33,188 nucleotides of DNA from Bacteroidales bacterium (GCA_024400195.1 JAKSNC010000025.1:1-33188), one strand, 5' to 3'; counted from the first letter of the stretch, positions 1-8,119 are shown. The notes: a model not told the origin generated them from the letters alone. Made by a program: numbers and translations.

Positions 1-54
1 GAACTGCGACAAGCTGTAGTCGCTGCCTTTAAGTATTTCAGAAATGGTGATCAT
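1..54 (-). CDS. Partial gene: N-terminus of a probable type I restriction-modification subunit
   Basis: An ATG at 54 on the minus strand opens a frame that runs off the window after 18 codons (MITISEILKGSDYSLSQF). It lies 17 bases downstream of the stop of the RloB-like gene and is probably in the same operon. The opening residues resemble, from memory, the N-termini of Bacteroidota type I R-M subunits (an N-6 DNA methylase or HsdR-like protein). RloA and RloB were named as R-linked ORFs found inside type I R-M loci, so the context fits. The identity rests on 18 residues plus context and is tentative; that a gene starts here is more certain than what it is. Confidence 0.45.
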   Translation of the reverse strand, partial: MITISEILKGSDYSLSQF

Positions 55-71
55 AATCAATAATAATCTAT

Positions 72-779
72 TTATCCTTCAATTTTATTCTTTATTTCTT
101 CATTTAACGTTTCGTCTTTGCCAATCAGTTGACGGACCAACTTGAACACCATCGTGCAGGGATTATGGGTGGCATAACGCTGGTTGGTGTATTCTCGGCT
201 TTGTGCTTCCGCAAACTTAATGGCATTATCCATAGAACCGAACTTTGTCATGATTTCAAAATTGCGCACGTCGTTTTTCGAATAGACGTATTTCGTATTT
301 GCCTTGAAATTGGGTGCTTTATTGACAGCATCGGAAATGGCTGTTTTGTAGTCTGTTCTGCCCATCCCCGTGGTTCTATTAACAAAATGATACAAATACC
401 ACAATTCAAAGGCCTCGTTACTCCATGCACAGCAAATGCCGTTCTTTTCAGCTTTAATGATGGCATTGTTGAATTTGTCATCAGAAAAAGAATCCTTGTC
501 GAAAACTGCCCAAACACGGTCGTAATTCCCTTTGTTTTTCAGGTCGATGGCTTTATCAACCACGCTGGTTGTGTTGGCACCCAATCCTTTGACTTCTATA
601 TCATAGACATTGGTTCCCCGATTGAATTTTTTGAAGGCTTCAAAATAATTCGGTTCGGTTTTGGTTCCTTCGCATACAATGAGGATTTTGCAGACGATTT
701 GTCTCGTTTGGCGTCGTTTTGCTTGTCTGGCATAACGACGTTCCAAAGCGGGTTCGAGCTTTATTCTGTTCGCAGGCAT
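72..779 (-). CDS. rloB: RloB-like (AbiLii-like) Toprim-related protein
   Basis: A 235-residue protein with RloB family hallmarks: a basic N-terminus, the ILIVCEGTKTEPNYF stretch at about residues 33-46, an acidic FDKDSF motif at 93-98, and NEAFELW at 121-127. The conserved acidic residues suggest a Toprim-like, metal-dependent nuclease fold. Family members are the second component of AbiL-type phage-defence pairs (AbiLi ATPase plus AbiLii) and are often found inside type I restriction loci. The gene starts 11 bases after the stop of the AAA ATPase gene, so the two are very likely co-transcribed, and the next gene at the window edge follows 17 bases later. The nuclease role is inferred from family knowledge; the family call is solid. 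Confidence 0.85.
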   Translation of the reverse strand: MPANRIKLEPALERRYARQAKRRQTRQIVCKILIVCEGTKTEPNYFEAFKKFNRGTNVYDIEVKGLGANTTSVVDKAIDLKNKGNYDRVWAVFDKDSFSDDKFNNAIIKAEKNGICCAWSNEAFELWYLYHFVNRTTGMGRTDYKTAISDAVNKAPNFKANTKYVYSKNDVRNFEIMTKFGSMDNAIKFAEAQSREYTNQRYATHNPCTMVFKLVRQLIGKDETLNEEIKNKIEG

Positions 780-790
780 CGTATCTTGTA

Positions 791-2059
791 TTATTCGTTA
801 ATGATATAAGGAATAGCACCGTATCGGCCGGCGATATAGTTTTTCTCATAGTTGGCATCGTTGCGTGGCTTGGTTCCATCGGGCAAAACAATGTCTGTCA
901 GACAGAACAAGTCTGTCTGCTCTGATTCGTTTTTTTCGGTGAACCAGATCTGGTCGCGTCGCAACATTTTGGTGGAAAGCAAATGTGTATCGTGCGTTGT
1001 AAAGATCAATTGCGCATTTTTCGGATTGGCGTTGGGGTTGCTGAACAACCGGATAATATGCTGTGAAATCAATGGATGCATTTTTGCATCCAGTTCGTCA
1101 ACAACAAGTACCGATCCTTTTTCTAACGTGTCGAAAATAGGGCCGGAAAGGTCAAATAATTTCCTTGTCCCAGATGATTCCATATCGTCAAAAGGGAATC
1201 GATCCGTACCACACGCCACACCTTTTGCATTGTAAATAGTGTGGATGGATTCCATTTCAATGCGCTTTTTGCCGGCCATCTCTCGACTGATCAATGGTAG
1301 AATCTCTTTGGAAACATTGTTGGGAATAATCACATCTTCTTCATGTGTTGTTATTTCATTGAATCCCAATTGTAAAGATTTAAAAAAAGCCAAAGCCTTT
1401 TGACTTGTTTCATTTCGTTGATGAAATTGAATCATGGAAAAGTCTCGATAATTTTGGTTGTTGAGACCAGAAACTACATGGAAATCCGAGCCGAACCAAG
1501 AAATCACTTGATTAGAAATTTCTCCGCCCAGTTGGGCACATAGGGAAAGGAACAATCTATTGTTGTTTGTTTTAGTTTCCAATCCGATCCCTTCAGGAAA
1601 TTTGTTGTCATCAAAAGCGATACCTTCTTCATTGCGAATAAACATAGGTTGCTCTTTGGATCGAGTTGTTGTCCTACGGAAAAGCCATTCGTCAATTACA
1701 TCATTCTTCTTATAAGCGAAGCCATAACGATAGCAATATTGATCTTTGAGAAATGTAACCTCAAACAAAGTTGGTCTATCATTCTCTTTCAAGAGCAAAA
1801 ATGGTGTGTACGGAAGATCATCTTGTGGGTTAAGCCGAACAGAAGTAAGCACGCAATATTGCATCACCTCCATTGCGTTAATTAGATTTGACTTGCCGCT
1901 GGAGTTGGCACCATAAACCGCAAGGGTTTTAAGTACATTATATGATAAATGCTGTGTCACATTTTCTTTTGCTTCTTCGCTTAGTTTTTGTGAACGCATG
2001 GAAAATGTTTTTTTACCGTAAAATGAACGAAAATTTTCAACTATAAAATCAAGTAACAT
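791..2059 (-). CDS. AAA15/AAA21-type ATPase, RloA/AbiLi-like
   Basis: A 422-residue SMC/ABC-like AAA ATPase of the overcoming-lysogenization-defect (OLD)-related group. It begins LLDFIVENFRSF, typical of AAA15/21 proteins. It has a Walker A motif GANSSGKS (about residues 50-57), a signature-like ESSGTRKLF (294-302), a Walker B strand VLVVDELD (about 317-324) followed by KMHP, and a histidine switch TTHDTH (354-359). No nuclease domain is visible in the protein. The effector is more likely the RloB-like partner encoded 11 bases downstream, as in AbiL and, by analogy, PARIS. Such ATPases sense phage proteins or DNA and then activate the partner; that role here is inferred. A candidate TATATTTGC -7 box lies 39 bases upstream. 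Confidence 0.85.
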   Translation of the reverse strand: MLLDFIVENFRSFYGKKTFSMRSQKLSEEAKENVTQHLSYNVLKTLAVYGANSSGKSNLINAMEVMQYCVLTSVRLNPQDDLPYTPFLLLKENDRPTLFEVTFLKDQYCYRYGFAYKKNDVIDEWLFRRTTTRSKEQPMFIRNEEGIAFDDNKFPEGIGLETKTNNNRLFLSLCAQLGGEISNQVISWFGSDFHVVSGLNNQNYRDFSMIQFHQRNETSQKALAFFKSLQLGFNEITTHEEDVIIPNNVSKEILPLISREMAGKKRIEMESIHTIYNAKGVACGTDRFPFDDMESSGTRKLFDLSGPIFDTLEKGSVLVVDELDAKMHPLISQHIIRLFSNPNANPKNAQLIFTTHDTHLLSTKMLRRDQIWFTEKNESEQTDLFCLTDIVLPDGTKPRNDANYEKNYIAGRYGAIPYIINE

Positions 2060-2077
2060 AGCTATTTATATTATTTT

Positions 2078-2230
2078 TTATCTTACAAAATCATTATGCA
2101 AATATACGAAATATTTTGCACAATGTTTGATTTTGAGTTTTTTTCTCAAAACAAAACGCAAGTCATTTTGTTCTATCTCCGCAAAATTCTTTTTGATTGT
2201 AGTTTTTTCAATGATTTCCCAAAATAACAT
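2078..2230 (-). CDS. Possible small protein of 50 residues upstream of the AAA ATPase
   Basis: An ATG-initiated frame of 50 codons in the same direction as the AAA ATPase gene, ending 18 bases before its start. The product is basic and mixed aromatic (it begins MLFWEIIEKTTIKK and ends YLHNDFVR), with no signal peptide or recognisable motif. It overlaps the candidate -7 box of the downstream gene, which argues against both being functional at once. It could be a chance frame, a gene remnant or a small antitoxin-like partner. I do not recognise the family. Confidence 0.2.
   Translation of the reverse strand: MLFWEIIEKTTIKKNFAEIEQNDLRFVLRKKLKIKHCAKYFVYLHNDFVR
2098..2106 (-). promoter_or_regulatory. 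Candidate -7 box of the RloA-like/RloB operon
   Basis: The minus strand reads TATATTTGC, matching the Bacteroidota TAnnTTTG -7 consensus, 39 bases before the ATG at 2059. A well-spaced -33 TTG is not evident; the nearest lies only 14 bases upstream of the box. Confidence 0.4.
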
Positions 2231-2428
2231 TCGTGTCTTGCTCTTTTTACGATAATGTCAAGTATCGCCACAAACCAATAAAACTTATAAGTTGCAGTAG
2301 TGTTGCTGAATATTCCCGCAAGGCAGGAAATCGGAAGCCGGTTGTTTTATGGTAAGGTCATAGCTTGTTTTATTTTGATATTCCCAATCGTTGTATGTTA
2401 GAATTGCATTTGTTAAATCATGTTTGTT

Positions 2429-2513
2429 TTACCCGTTGACATGAATCGGTAAAGATTTCTCCATTTTCTTTACCGATTGACGCTCGTCGGTAAAAGTTTT
2501 GTCATTTTCTTTA
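2429..2513 (-). repeat. Tandem 41-bp direct repeat encoding two 11-residue peptides
   Basis: Two adjacent copies with a period of 41 bases start directly at the end of the Fic gene. On the minus strand each has GTAAAGAAAATG followed by an 11-codon frame and TAA. Frame 1 (2470-2505) encodes MTKLLPTSVNR and frame 2 (2429-2464) encodes MEKSLPIHVNG. They share M, K, L, P, V and N at matching positions, and 24 of 36 coding bases are identical. A 10-bp perfect inverted repeat (2445-2454 with 2468-2477) also spans the junction and could fold as a hairpin. Whether the peptides are made is unknown. Confidence 0.6.
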
Positions 2514-3614
2514 CTTGCTGTCATTAGGTCTGAATGCATTTTGTAAAAGATTGAACAATTCATTGTTTACATAATAATTTTCTCTGCCCAATTTCAATTT
2601 TTGAAGGAAAGGATCCTCACATTCACACAACTGATTCAAATATGAAATAGCCGTGGGTTTACTTACTTTTAATTCTTGTTGCACAAAATCTATTTTTGTA
2701 TATGGATGCCTAAACAGATTGTTAATCAGGTCTTGGGAATACATCTTGGGAAACTCTTCCCTGATTCTGTGCTTGAAATTCATCATTAAAGCCTTGATTT
2801 GTTCAACCAACGAGGTTGTTGCAACAGAAGTTTCCTCTATCCCTTTCAGGATAAACAATGTCCAATCCTCCCAATTGTTATTATCGCGCACATCTTGTAG
2901 CAAATGATAATACCGACCCTTGTTGTGGGTAATATAGCGACTTAAATAAAGAACCGGCAAATCAAGCAAACCCTGTCGGACAAGATACAGAATATTGATA
3001 ATACGACCTGTGCGGCCATTGCCATCAGAAAAGGGATGAATGCTTTCAAACTGATGATGAATTATGGCAAGTTTAACCAACGGATCAAAATCACACAAGC
3101 TGTCATCATTGATAAATTTTTCCAAATTGTTCATATACGCGACAATTTCCTCGTAAGATTGAGGCGGTTCGTAAACGACCTCTTTCGTTTGCTCATTTTG
3201 GAGCGTAGTGCCTGGTGTTTGACGAAACCCTGCCGTGTTATTCTTAATTGCCTGATAAATTTTAATGATTGTATTACAAGTAAGCAGATTGGTTCCACTA
3301 ACCTCGTCAAATCCCAAATACAACGCTTGATTATAGTTCTCGACTTCTTTAGCCGCTGCAGAAACAAAATGAGCTACGGAAGAGACCTGAGCCCGATACA
3401 ATTCATCATGTGTAGTGATGATGCTTTCAATTTCGGAAGAGTCCTTGGACTCTTGTAAAGCCAATGTGTTAATCAAAATAGAAGGATTGGGCATTGACTT
3501 AATAGCACCTTTCAATTCGGCAAGACGACGATGGGAGGCAGCAGTCTGTTTCAATACAGCTTTTGTCTCTATTTCAAAGGGTGGTGGAAGCGTGGGTATA
3601 TTGTATCTGCTCAT
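2511..3614 (-). CDS. Fic family protein (probable AMP-transferase) with C-terminal winged helix
   Basis: A 367-residue protein with the standard Fic_N, Fic and C-terminal winged-helix layout. The catalytic loop HPFSDGNGRTGR is complete at residues 193-204, so AMP transfer from ATP to a hydroxyl group of a target protein is likely. The N-terminal SSEIESI at 59-65 matches the inhibitory-helix position with Glu63, although the usual following G or N is S; this suggests an autoinhibited class II enzyme. Residues about 300-355 look like a winged helix that may bind DNA. It lies 40 bases after the stop of the large ATPase gene and is probably the third gene of that operon. A 12-codon frame fills most of the gap. 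The target is unknown, and it may guard or regulate the neighbouring defence genes. Confidence 0.92.
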   Translation of the reverse strand: MSRYNIPTLPPPFEIETKAVLKQTAASHRRLAELKGAIKSMPNPSILINTLALQESKDSSEIESIITTHDELYRAQVSSVAHFVSAAAKEVENYNQALYLGFDEVSGTNLLTCNTIIKIYQAIKNNTAGFRQTPGTTLQNEQTKEVVYEPPQSYEEIVAYMNNLEKFINDDSLCDFDPLVKLAIIHHQFESIHPFSDGNGRTGRIINILYLVRQGLLDLPVLYLSRYITHNKGRYYHLLQDVRDNNNWEDWTLFILKGIEETSVATTSLVEQIKALMMNFKHRIREEFPKMYSQDLINNLFRHPYTKIDFVQQELKVSKPTAISYLNQLCECEDPFLQKLKLGRENYYVNNELFNLLQNAFRPNDSK

Positions 3615-3616
3615 GC

Positions 3617-3655
3617 TTATATGTTATTTTGTAAGTAATCAATATTTCCGTTCAT
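3617..3655 (-). CDS. Possible 12-codon coupled leader frame before the Fic gene
   Basis: The stop of the large ATPase gene overlaps an ATG (TAATG). This opens MNGNIDYLQNNI and then TAA, and the stop lies two bases before the Fic ATG. Such an arrangement could pass ribosomes from the ATPase gene to fic by translational coupling. It may also be chance in AT-rich sequence. Confidence 0.25.
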   Translation of the reverse strand: MNGNIDYLQNNI

Positions 3656-6600
3656 TACTTCATTTTTTTATTCAATATCTCCAAAAGCGTGCAAATGTCA
3701 ACGTTGTCATTTCCCGAAAGCATCTGGCTTATCCTTTGTTCCAACTCGGAAACACGCTTTTTGTCCTTTTCGGGCAAAATGTAGGTCTGTGTCCTGACAT
3801 TTGTTCCCGTATTCGACACCATGTCGAAAGAATAAGCCACATCGTTGTAGGCAACCGATTTCTTTGAAATGTCGGCATACTTTTCGCACTCGCGGAAAAG
3901 GTAAACCAAATCGTCAGCCAGCTTTTCTTCCTCCTCGTCGCGAAGCGATTCCAGCTTGTGTTCCAGAATCGGGTAACAGATGGACTGATACCACTGAGTC
4001 CTGTTGTCGTACTCTGTCATTACATGATGATAAAATTCCTTTTGCCGGACGGTCAGCAGCGTAAGTTTGACATTCGACAGCCTCTGCCTGATTTCAGCAA
4101 TATATTCGGTGTAATCAGCCGACGACAAATCTAATCCATCGACAAGACGGCTCTCGATGCGGTCGATGAGTTGCGTGTAGCATAAACGCAGTTCACGAAT
4201 GGCTTTCTGCATGACATTACCGTACTCTTCAATGTCCGTGTTTTGCTTCAGCTTCTTGGTAAAACCCAAAGCATCCGGCAAATCCTCGAAGAAGGCTTTC
4301 TCCGGGTCTTTCGCCGTTGCCAGCACATCGCGGAAACGCATGGTTGACTTGTGTGTGAATTTTCGTGTGTGTTTTGTGTAGTCGTTCAGTTGCTTGTAAA
4401 AAAACAGGAACGGCTTGATGGTCTCGATAAAACTCTGCGTGGTGATGCTGAATTCATCGCCTAATTTGACGAAGCGTCTGTATTGGTTGAAAAAGTCGAT
4501 TTTCACGTCATCCACTTCAAATGCCTTGATAGCATAGTCGGCAGGATGTTTTTGCAGCAAATCGAAAAACAGCATACCGACATTCGGGATATACGCACCG
4601 CTATTGACATCATACAAAGCGAAGTCCTGTCTCTTGATGAAAAGGAATGTCGGAATCCAGAAGTCAAGGAATCCATGTTTGAGCTTGAACGGCTGGACGG
4701 AAAGAATCTTAATCAGTTCCGATATTTTACGTTGTCTGCCAACCGTGCTTTTCAGGAAACGGACACTCTCGTTCCACAACGACGTGATGCCCTCGTTTGT
4801 CGGAGCATCGGCAAATCCGTTTTCAGTATGCAAGCCCGTGTTTTTGAGCAAGGAGTAGTAAATCGTCTTCTCGGGCGGGAACTTGTCTTTTTCAAAGCCC
4901 AAATCCTCTTCATTGTAGTGTTCAACAAGGGCATTCAAATAGTTTTTTCGTGCCGTCGAAATGGCTCCGCTCAGTTTGTGCCTGTTGAACAACTCGTTGA
5001 GCATGACTGGGGTTTCCGAATAGATCTCATCGCAAACTTCTGAAAGCAGTTTGTTAAAATCTTTGTGCAAGGAAACTTTTCGCTCTTCGCCTTTGAAAAC
5101 CCAAGTCACGCGGTTCTTGTAGGCAAACAGGTTGTCAATTATGGATTTATTCAGCAGCGATTCTTCATACTCTTTCAATTTCTGTATTTCGCTGTATGCA
5201 ACCCTGTCGGCATTTTTGTCAATCAAAACTTTAGTAAGTATATACTCGTATTTTTTGATGTTATGCAGATGGTCGATGATTTCCTCCGTGTTGTTGAAAT
5301 AAGCGTAGATTACAGCGTGTTCGGTATCGGCACTTGCCGCCTTGATTGCATTGAGTGCATTGTGTTCGGCAGAGAAAATCAGTTCGATATAACCGTCGGT
5401 ATCGCCCGAAGGAATCATATCGACGGCATTTTCACGGATTTCGTATTCAAAATATCGTGGAGTTCCCTTATGGTAATAATGCGCCTTTACGGGTGAAATA
5501 CGGTTGCTGATGAAGCAACGAAGGTCATCGATGAACGATACCGGCCTTGCCACAACAGCAGCAGCCTTTTGAATTTCTAATTCCAAATCAATGTCGGTTC
5601 CTTCAAAAAGCAACAGACGCTTCTTGTATTTTGCGTACCGCAAGATTTTGAATCCCTGCAACTTGCTGATGATAACTTCGGCATCTTCAACATCCATTGC
5701 CAGATGTGCATATTCCGCCATCTGAGAAGCATTCATCTCAAAACTTGCCATCCCGAACAGATTCAGTAACCCGATTGATTTCACAATTCGCACAGCATTT
5801 GCCAACTGTTCCCCATTGTCCCAGTCAAACCCTTCAACCCTTTCAATGGACACCCGCATGGAACTCCAACTCATGGAGTCCATATTGGCATCTTCCAAAT
5901 ATGAATAGAAATTGAAGACGATGTAGTCATATACATCGGCCAAATTGTAAGTCAAATTAGGTTTGGGTTTGAACTCGGCAAGCGAATTGGAGCCGCGTGC
6001 AAAAAGGAACGAAAAGAGCGAACGCTCATTCTGTCCGTACCGTTGTATGGCGGAGGTGATGGCAAAGGCTGAAAAAGAATCAAGCGGAGAAAGCTGTTGT
6101 GCTGTTTCGCAAGAAAAGGCCTTCGAAACGAATTTGGTTTCAAGTGCAAGTTGATAGAGCGATTTGATATTACCGTTGTCCGTTGGCTTGTCGTGCAACT
6201 GCTTTGAAGCCAAGAACAGAAGTTGCTCGACCGGCTCAACGAAAGTGATTTCCTTGAAACGGCCTTTTACTTTTGTCCATTCGTTTTTCTGGCTTTCGGT
6301 CAGATTTTTAGCGTATGCTCCGAAATTCTGATGCAAAGTGGTCAGCAGCAAGACATCGCGTGAAGGCACATTGACAAATTCGGCGAATTTCTGGAGGAAA
6401 TAAAGTTCCTGTTCCGGATTGTTCTTGGCGGCATGTTCCAGGACTTTCCCGAACTCGTCAATCACGATAAGCAGAAACTTGTTTTGCTCTTTCAAGTAAT
6501 TGCAATGCTTTTTCAGTTCATCGAGAATGCTTTGCGAATGTCCTTCAACGTTCAGTTTCCTTCCAAGCAAAACTGACAATTCTGTATAGTCACCGACAAT

Positions 6601-6873
6601 ATTCAGGATTTCAAAATCTTCCTTTTCCGTAAGGTTTTTTGGATTCAGCAATCTTTTTTCTTTTTTTCCGCTTTTCAAGTCTTCTTCTAAAGCCAGCAAG
6701 AATGACGATTTTCCGGTTCCGTATGTTCCGATAATCGTAAACGAATGAATGCCAGACCGATAATCGTCTATGATATTTTGTGCGGCCTTTCTTCCATTAG
6801 GCGTAACAATGTATTGAGCACCCTTTGGGAAACCATTTTCAATATTTGCCGATAAGCTAAATCCGTTATTCAT
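3655..6873 (-). CDS. Large P-loop ATPase of a DUF4007-associated defence module (SspC-like)
   Basis: A large protein of about 1,072 residues when started at the ATG at 6873. The open frame reaches back to 6945, but the inner ATG overlaps the upstream DUF4007 stop by eight bases (ATGAATAA) and is preceded by GGAAAAG, so I prefer it. With that start, the Walker A motif GTYGTGKSS is at about 49-57 and the Walker B stretch FLLIVIDEFG at about 133-142. A probable sensor strand, LLLTTLHQNF, follows. The remaining roughly 850 residues carry no motif I can name. Pairing with DUF4007 recalls SspB-SspC of phosphorothioation-based defence, where SspC is an ATPase, but the match is by architecture and context only. 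It could instead belong to an unnamed family. It probably powers remodelling or sensing of DNA. Confidence 0.75.
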   Translation of the reverse strand: MNNGFSLSANIENGFPKGAQYIVTPNGRKAAQNIIDDYRSGIHSFTIIGTYGTGKSSFLLALEEDLKSGKKEKRLLNPKNLTEKEDFEILNIVGDYTELSVLLGRKLNVEGHSQSILDELKKHCNYLKEQNKFLLIVIDEFGKVLEHAAKNNPEQELYFLQKFAEFVNVPSRDVLLLTTLHQNFGAYAKNLTESQKNEWTKVKGRFKEITFVEPVEQLLFLASKQLHDKPTDNGNIKSLYQLALETKFVSKAFSCETAQQLSPLDSFSAFAITSAIQRYGQNERSLFSFLFARGSNSLAEFKPKPNLTYNLADVYDYIVFNFYSYLEDANMDSMSWSSMRVSIERVEGFDWDNGEQLANAVRIVKSIGLLNLFGMASFEMNASQMAEYAHLAMDVEDAEVIISKLQGFKILRYAKYKKRLLLFEGTDIDLELEIQKAAAVVARPVSFIDDLRCFISNRISPVKAHYYHKGTPRYFEYEIRENAVDMIPSGDTDGYIELIFSAEHNALNAIKAASADTEHAVIYAYFNNTEEIIDHLHNIKKYEYILTKVLIDKNADRVAYSEIQKLKEYEESLLNKSIIDNLFAYKNRVTWVFKGEERKVSLHKDFNKLLSEVCDEIYSETPVMLNELFNRHKLSGAISTARKNYLNALVEHYNEEDLGFEKDKFPPEKTIYYSLLKNTGLHTENGFADAPTNEGITSLWNESVRFLKSTVGRQRKISELIKILSVQPFKLKHGFLDFWIPTFLFIKRQDFALYDVNSGAYIPNVGMLFFDLLQKHPADYAIKAFEVDDVKIDFFNQYRRFVKLGDEFSITTQSFIETIKPFLFFYKQLNDYTKHTRKFTHKSTMRFRDVLATAKDPEKAFFEDLPDALGFTKKLKQNTDIEEYGNVMQKAIRELRLCYTQLIDRIESRLVDGLDLSSADYTEYIAEIRQRLSNVKLTLLTVRQKEFYHHVMTEYDNRTQWYQSICYPILEHKLESLRDEEEEKLADDLVYLFRECEKYADISKKSVAYNDVAYSFDMVSNTGTNVRTQTYILPEKDKKRVSELEQRISQMLSGNDNVDICTLLEILNKKMK

Positions 6874-7744
6874 AATACTTTTCCAATACTTGTTTTGCAT
6901 CCATTTGTTTAATGAATTGTAACTGTCTGATTCCTGCCACATCACTATAACTCAGCGAATCTGAATAGGTTTCAGAAAGCAAATTCAACATGTCAATCAC
7001 CTCCAAATCGGTCATGCAGAAAATAAGCCCGACATCACGCAAAGTGTCGTATGAAACACTGTTGTCTGCATCTTCTTTTGTCAAAAGCAGAGCAAATAAA
7101 AACACTTCAGGAGTTACTTGCTTCTTGCCTTCAATGTTGAAGAAATATTTATCCTTGTTGTCTTCGGATTTATCTTTCTTTTCTGATTGTCGCAACAAAT
7201 CCAAATCCATCAATAAGGTTGAAAAATCTTCGTTTGATTGCGGGTTTCGGGGCAGGCAATAGTTCAAAAGCAAAACCCCGACATCCTTTCTGACAGTGTT
7301 TTCATTATACAGATTCTCTTTCCCAGCACTCTTCATCTTGCGCTTCACAAAACTGATAAGTTGTTCTCTGTCAAACAGCCTGCGTTCTTTCTGAAAATCG
7401 ACAAAAAACATTCTGTATAATGAGGCTTCTTCAGAATGAATCAAAAGGAAATGCATGAGCCATAACGTACCTAAATCTTCCAGATATGGATCTTTCCCTG
7501 TTTGGGTATCTAAAATATAATCTGCTATCCAAGCTGTTTCAGATTCATCACTCAACCCAAAGGCCTTGTACCAATAACGTACAGCCGAAACCATATTTTT
7601 GCCTACTCCCAAATCAACAACAGCAGTAGCAGCATTGAAATCTTTCCCTGCCTTTATAAAATCGTAGCCCTTCTTTAGCCAAAGGGTTTTGCATGGGAAC
7701 GACTCATGTCCGGAAAAAGTATATTTGCTATTGTAAGTTTCCAT
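6866..7744 (-). CDS. DUF4007 family protein (SspB-like)
   Basis: A 292-residue protein whose N-terminus has the DUF4007 signature: FSGHESFPCKTLWLKKGYDF at residues 10-29 and DLGVGKNMVSAVRYWYKAFG at 44-63. The second block is helix-turn-helix-like and could contact DNA. To my knowledge the domain occurs in SspB, described as the nickase of the Ssp DNA-phosphorothioation system, and in other phosphorothioation-linked loci. Here it is the first gene of an operon, followed with an eight-base overlap by a large ATPase and then by fic. No sulfur-transfer genes (SspA, SspD, DndA or DndC type) lie in the window, so the pair may be an orphan module or act on unmodified DNA. The family call is firm; the biochemical role is inferred. 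Confidence 0.8.
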   Translation of the reverse strand: METYNSKYTFSGHESFPCKTLWLKKGYDFIKAGKDFNAATAVVDLGVGKNMVSAVRYWYKAFGLSDESETAWIADYILDTQTGKDPYLEDLGTLWLMHFLLIHSEEASLYRMFFVDFQKERRLFDREQLISFVKRKMKSAGKENLYNENTVRKDVGVLLLNYCLPRNPQSNEDFSTLLMDLDLLRQSEKKDKSEDNKDKYFFNIEGKKQVTPEVFLFALLLTKEDADNSVSYDTLRDVGLIFCMTDLEVIDMLNLLSETYSDSLSYSDVAGIRQLQFIKQMDAKQVLEKYYE

Positions 7745-7900
7745 AATCTAACGATTTTTATTTTTACAGTTCTGGTTTGTTTTTTGTAAAATATCGACTT
7801 GCCTTCCCAAAGACATTATTACTTGTCGTATAGTACTTTTACTAAAAAAACAATCCATGCGGAAATATAAAAAATGTATATAAAACATTAAAATAAGACA

Positions 7901-7932
7901 CAAAGGTACATAATTTTTAGAACGAAAAGCAA
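7901..7932 (-). promoter_or_regulatory. Candidate promoter of the DUF4007-ATPase-fic operon
   Basis: On the minus strand, TTG at 7932-7930 (in TTGC) is followed about 21 bases later by TACCTTTG at 7908-7901. This matches the Bacteroidota -33/-7 arrangement. Transcription would begin near 7894, leaving a leader of about 150 bases. Confidence 0.5.
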
Positions 7933-8094
7933 TAAAAAAAATCGCAGTTTGGAGATAGCTAACACTTTATGGATTTTCAAGCTCTGACAAGTGGTCTGGC
8001 TTTCTTCTTGTTCAAAATTTTTTGAATTCACACGGAACTTTGCAAGCAAGCCAAATGGTTCATAAATCTTTATCTCTCGCGTCACAATAATTAG

Positions 8095-8103
8095 TAACTT
8101 TGC
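8095..8103 (+). promoter_or_regulatory. Candidate -7 box of the DUF5686 gene
   Basis: TAACTTTGC fits the TAnnTTTG consensus and ends 16 bases before the ATG at 8120. A clear -33 TTG at the usual distance is not seen. The resulting leader would be very short. Confidence 0.4.
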
Positions 8104-8119
8104 GGCGTTATTTTTTCGT

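Larger units (their letters stand above)
2060..2510. other. 451-base spacer between the two defence operons
   Basis: There is no gene longer than 60 codons here. It holds a candidate promoter for the AAA-ATPase operon near 2098-2106, a 41-bp tandem repeat at 2429-2513, and several short minus-strand open stretches in shifting frames. The clearest of these is a 50-codon ATG-to-stop frame at 2078-2230. It may be a decayed gene or a conserved intergenic element. Confidence 0.6.
7745..8119. other. 375-base divergent spacer between the defence island and housekeeping genes
   Basis: An AT-rich region with start sites pointing outward on both sides and candidate -7 boxes for each direction. No gene or RNA is recognised. 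It marks the change from the AT-rich left island to the more GC-rich, housekeeping-like sequence on the right. Confidence 0.6.

Noticed and set aside
129-809. Plus-strand open frame of 226 codons opposite the RloB-like gene
   Set aside because: It lies antisense to a gene with clear family motifs, and its own translation has no recognisable domain.
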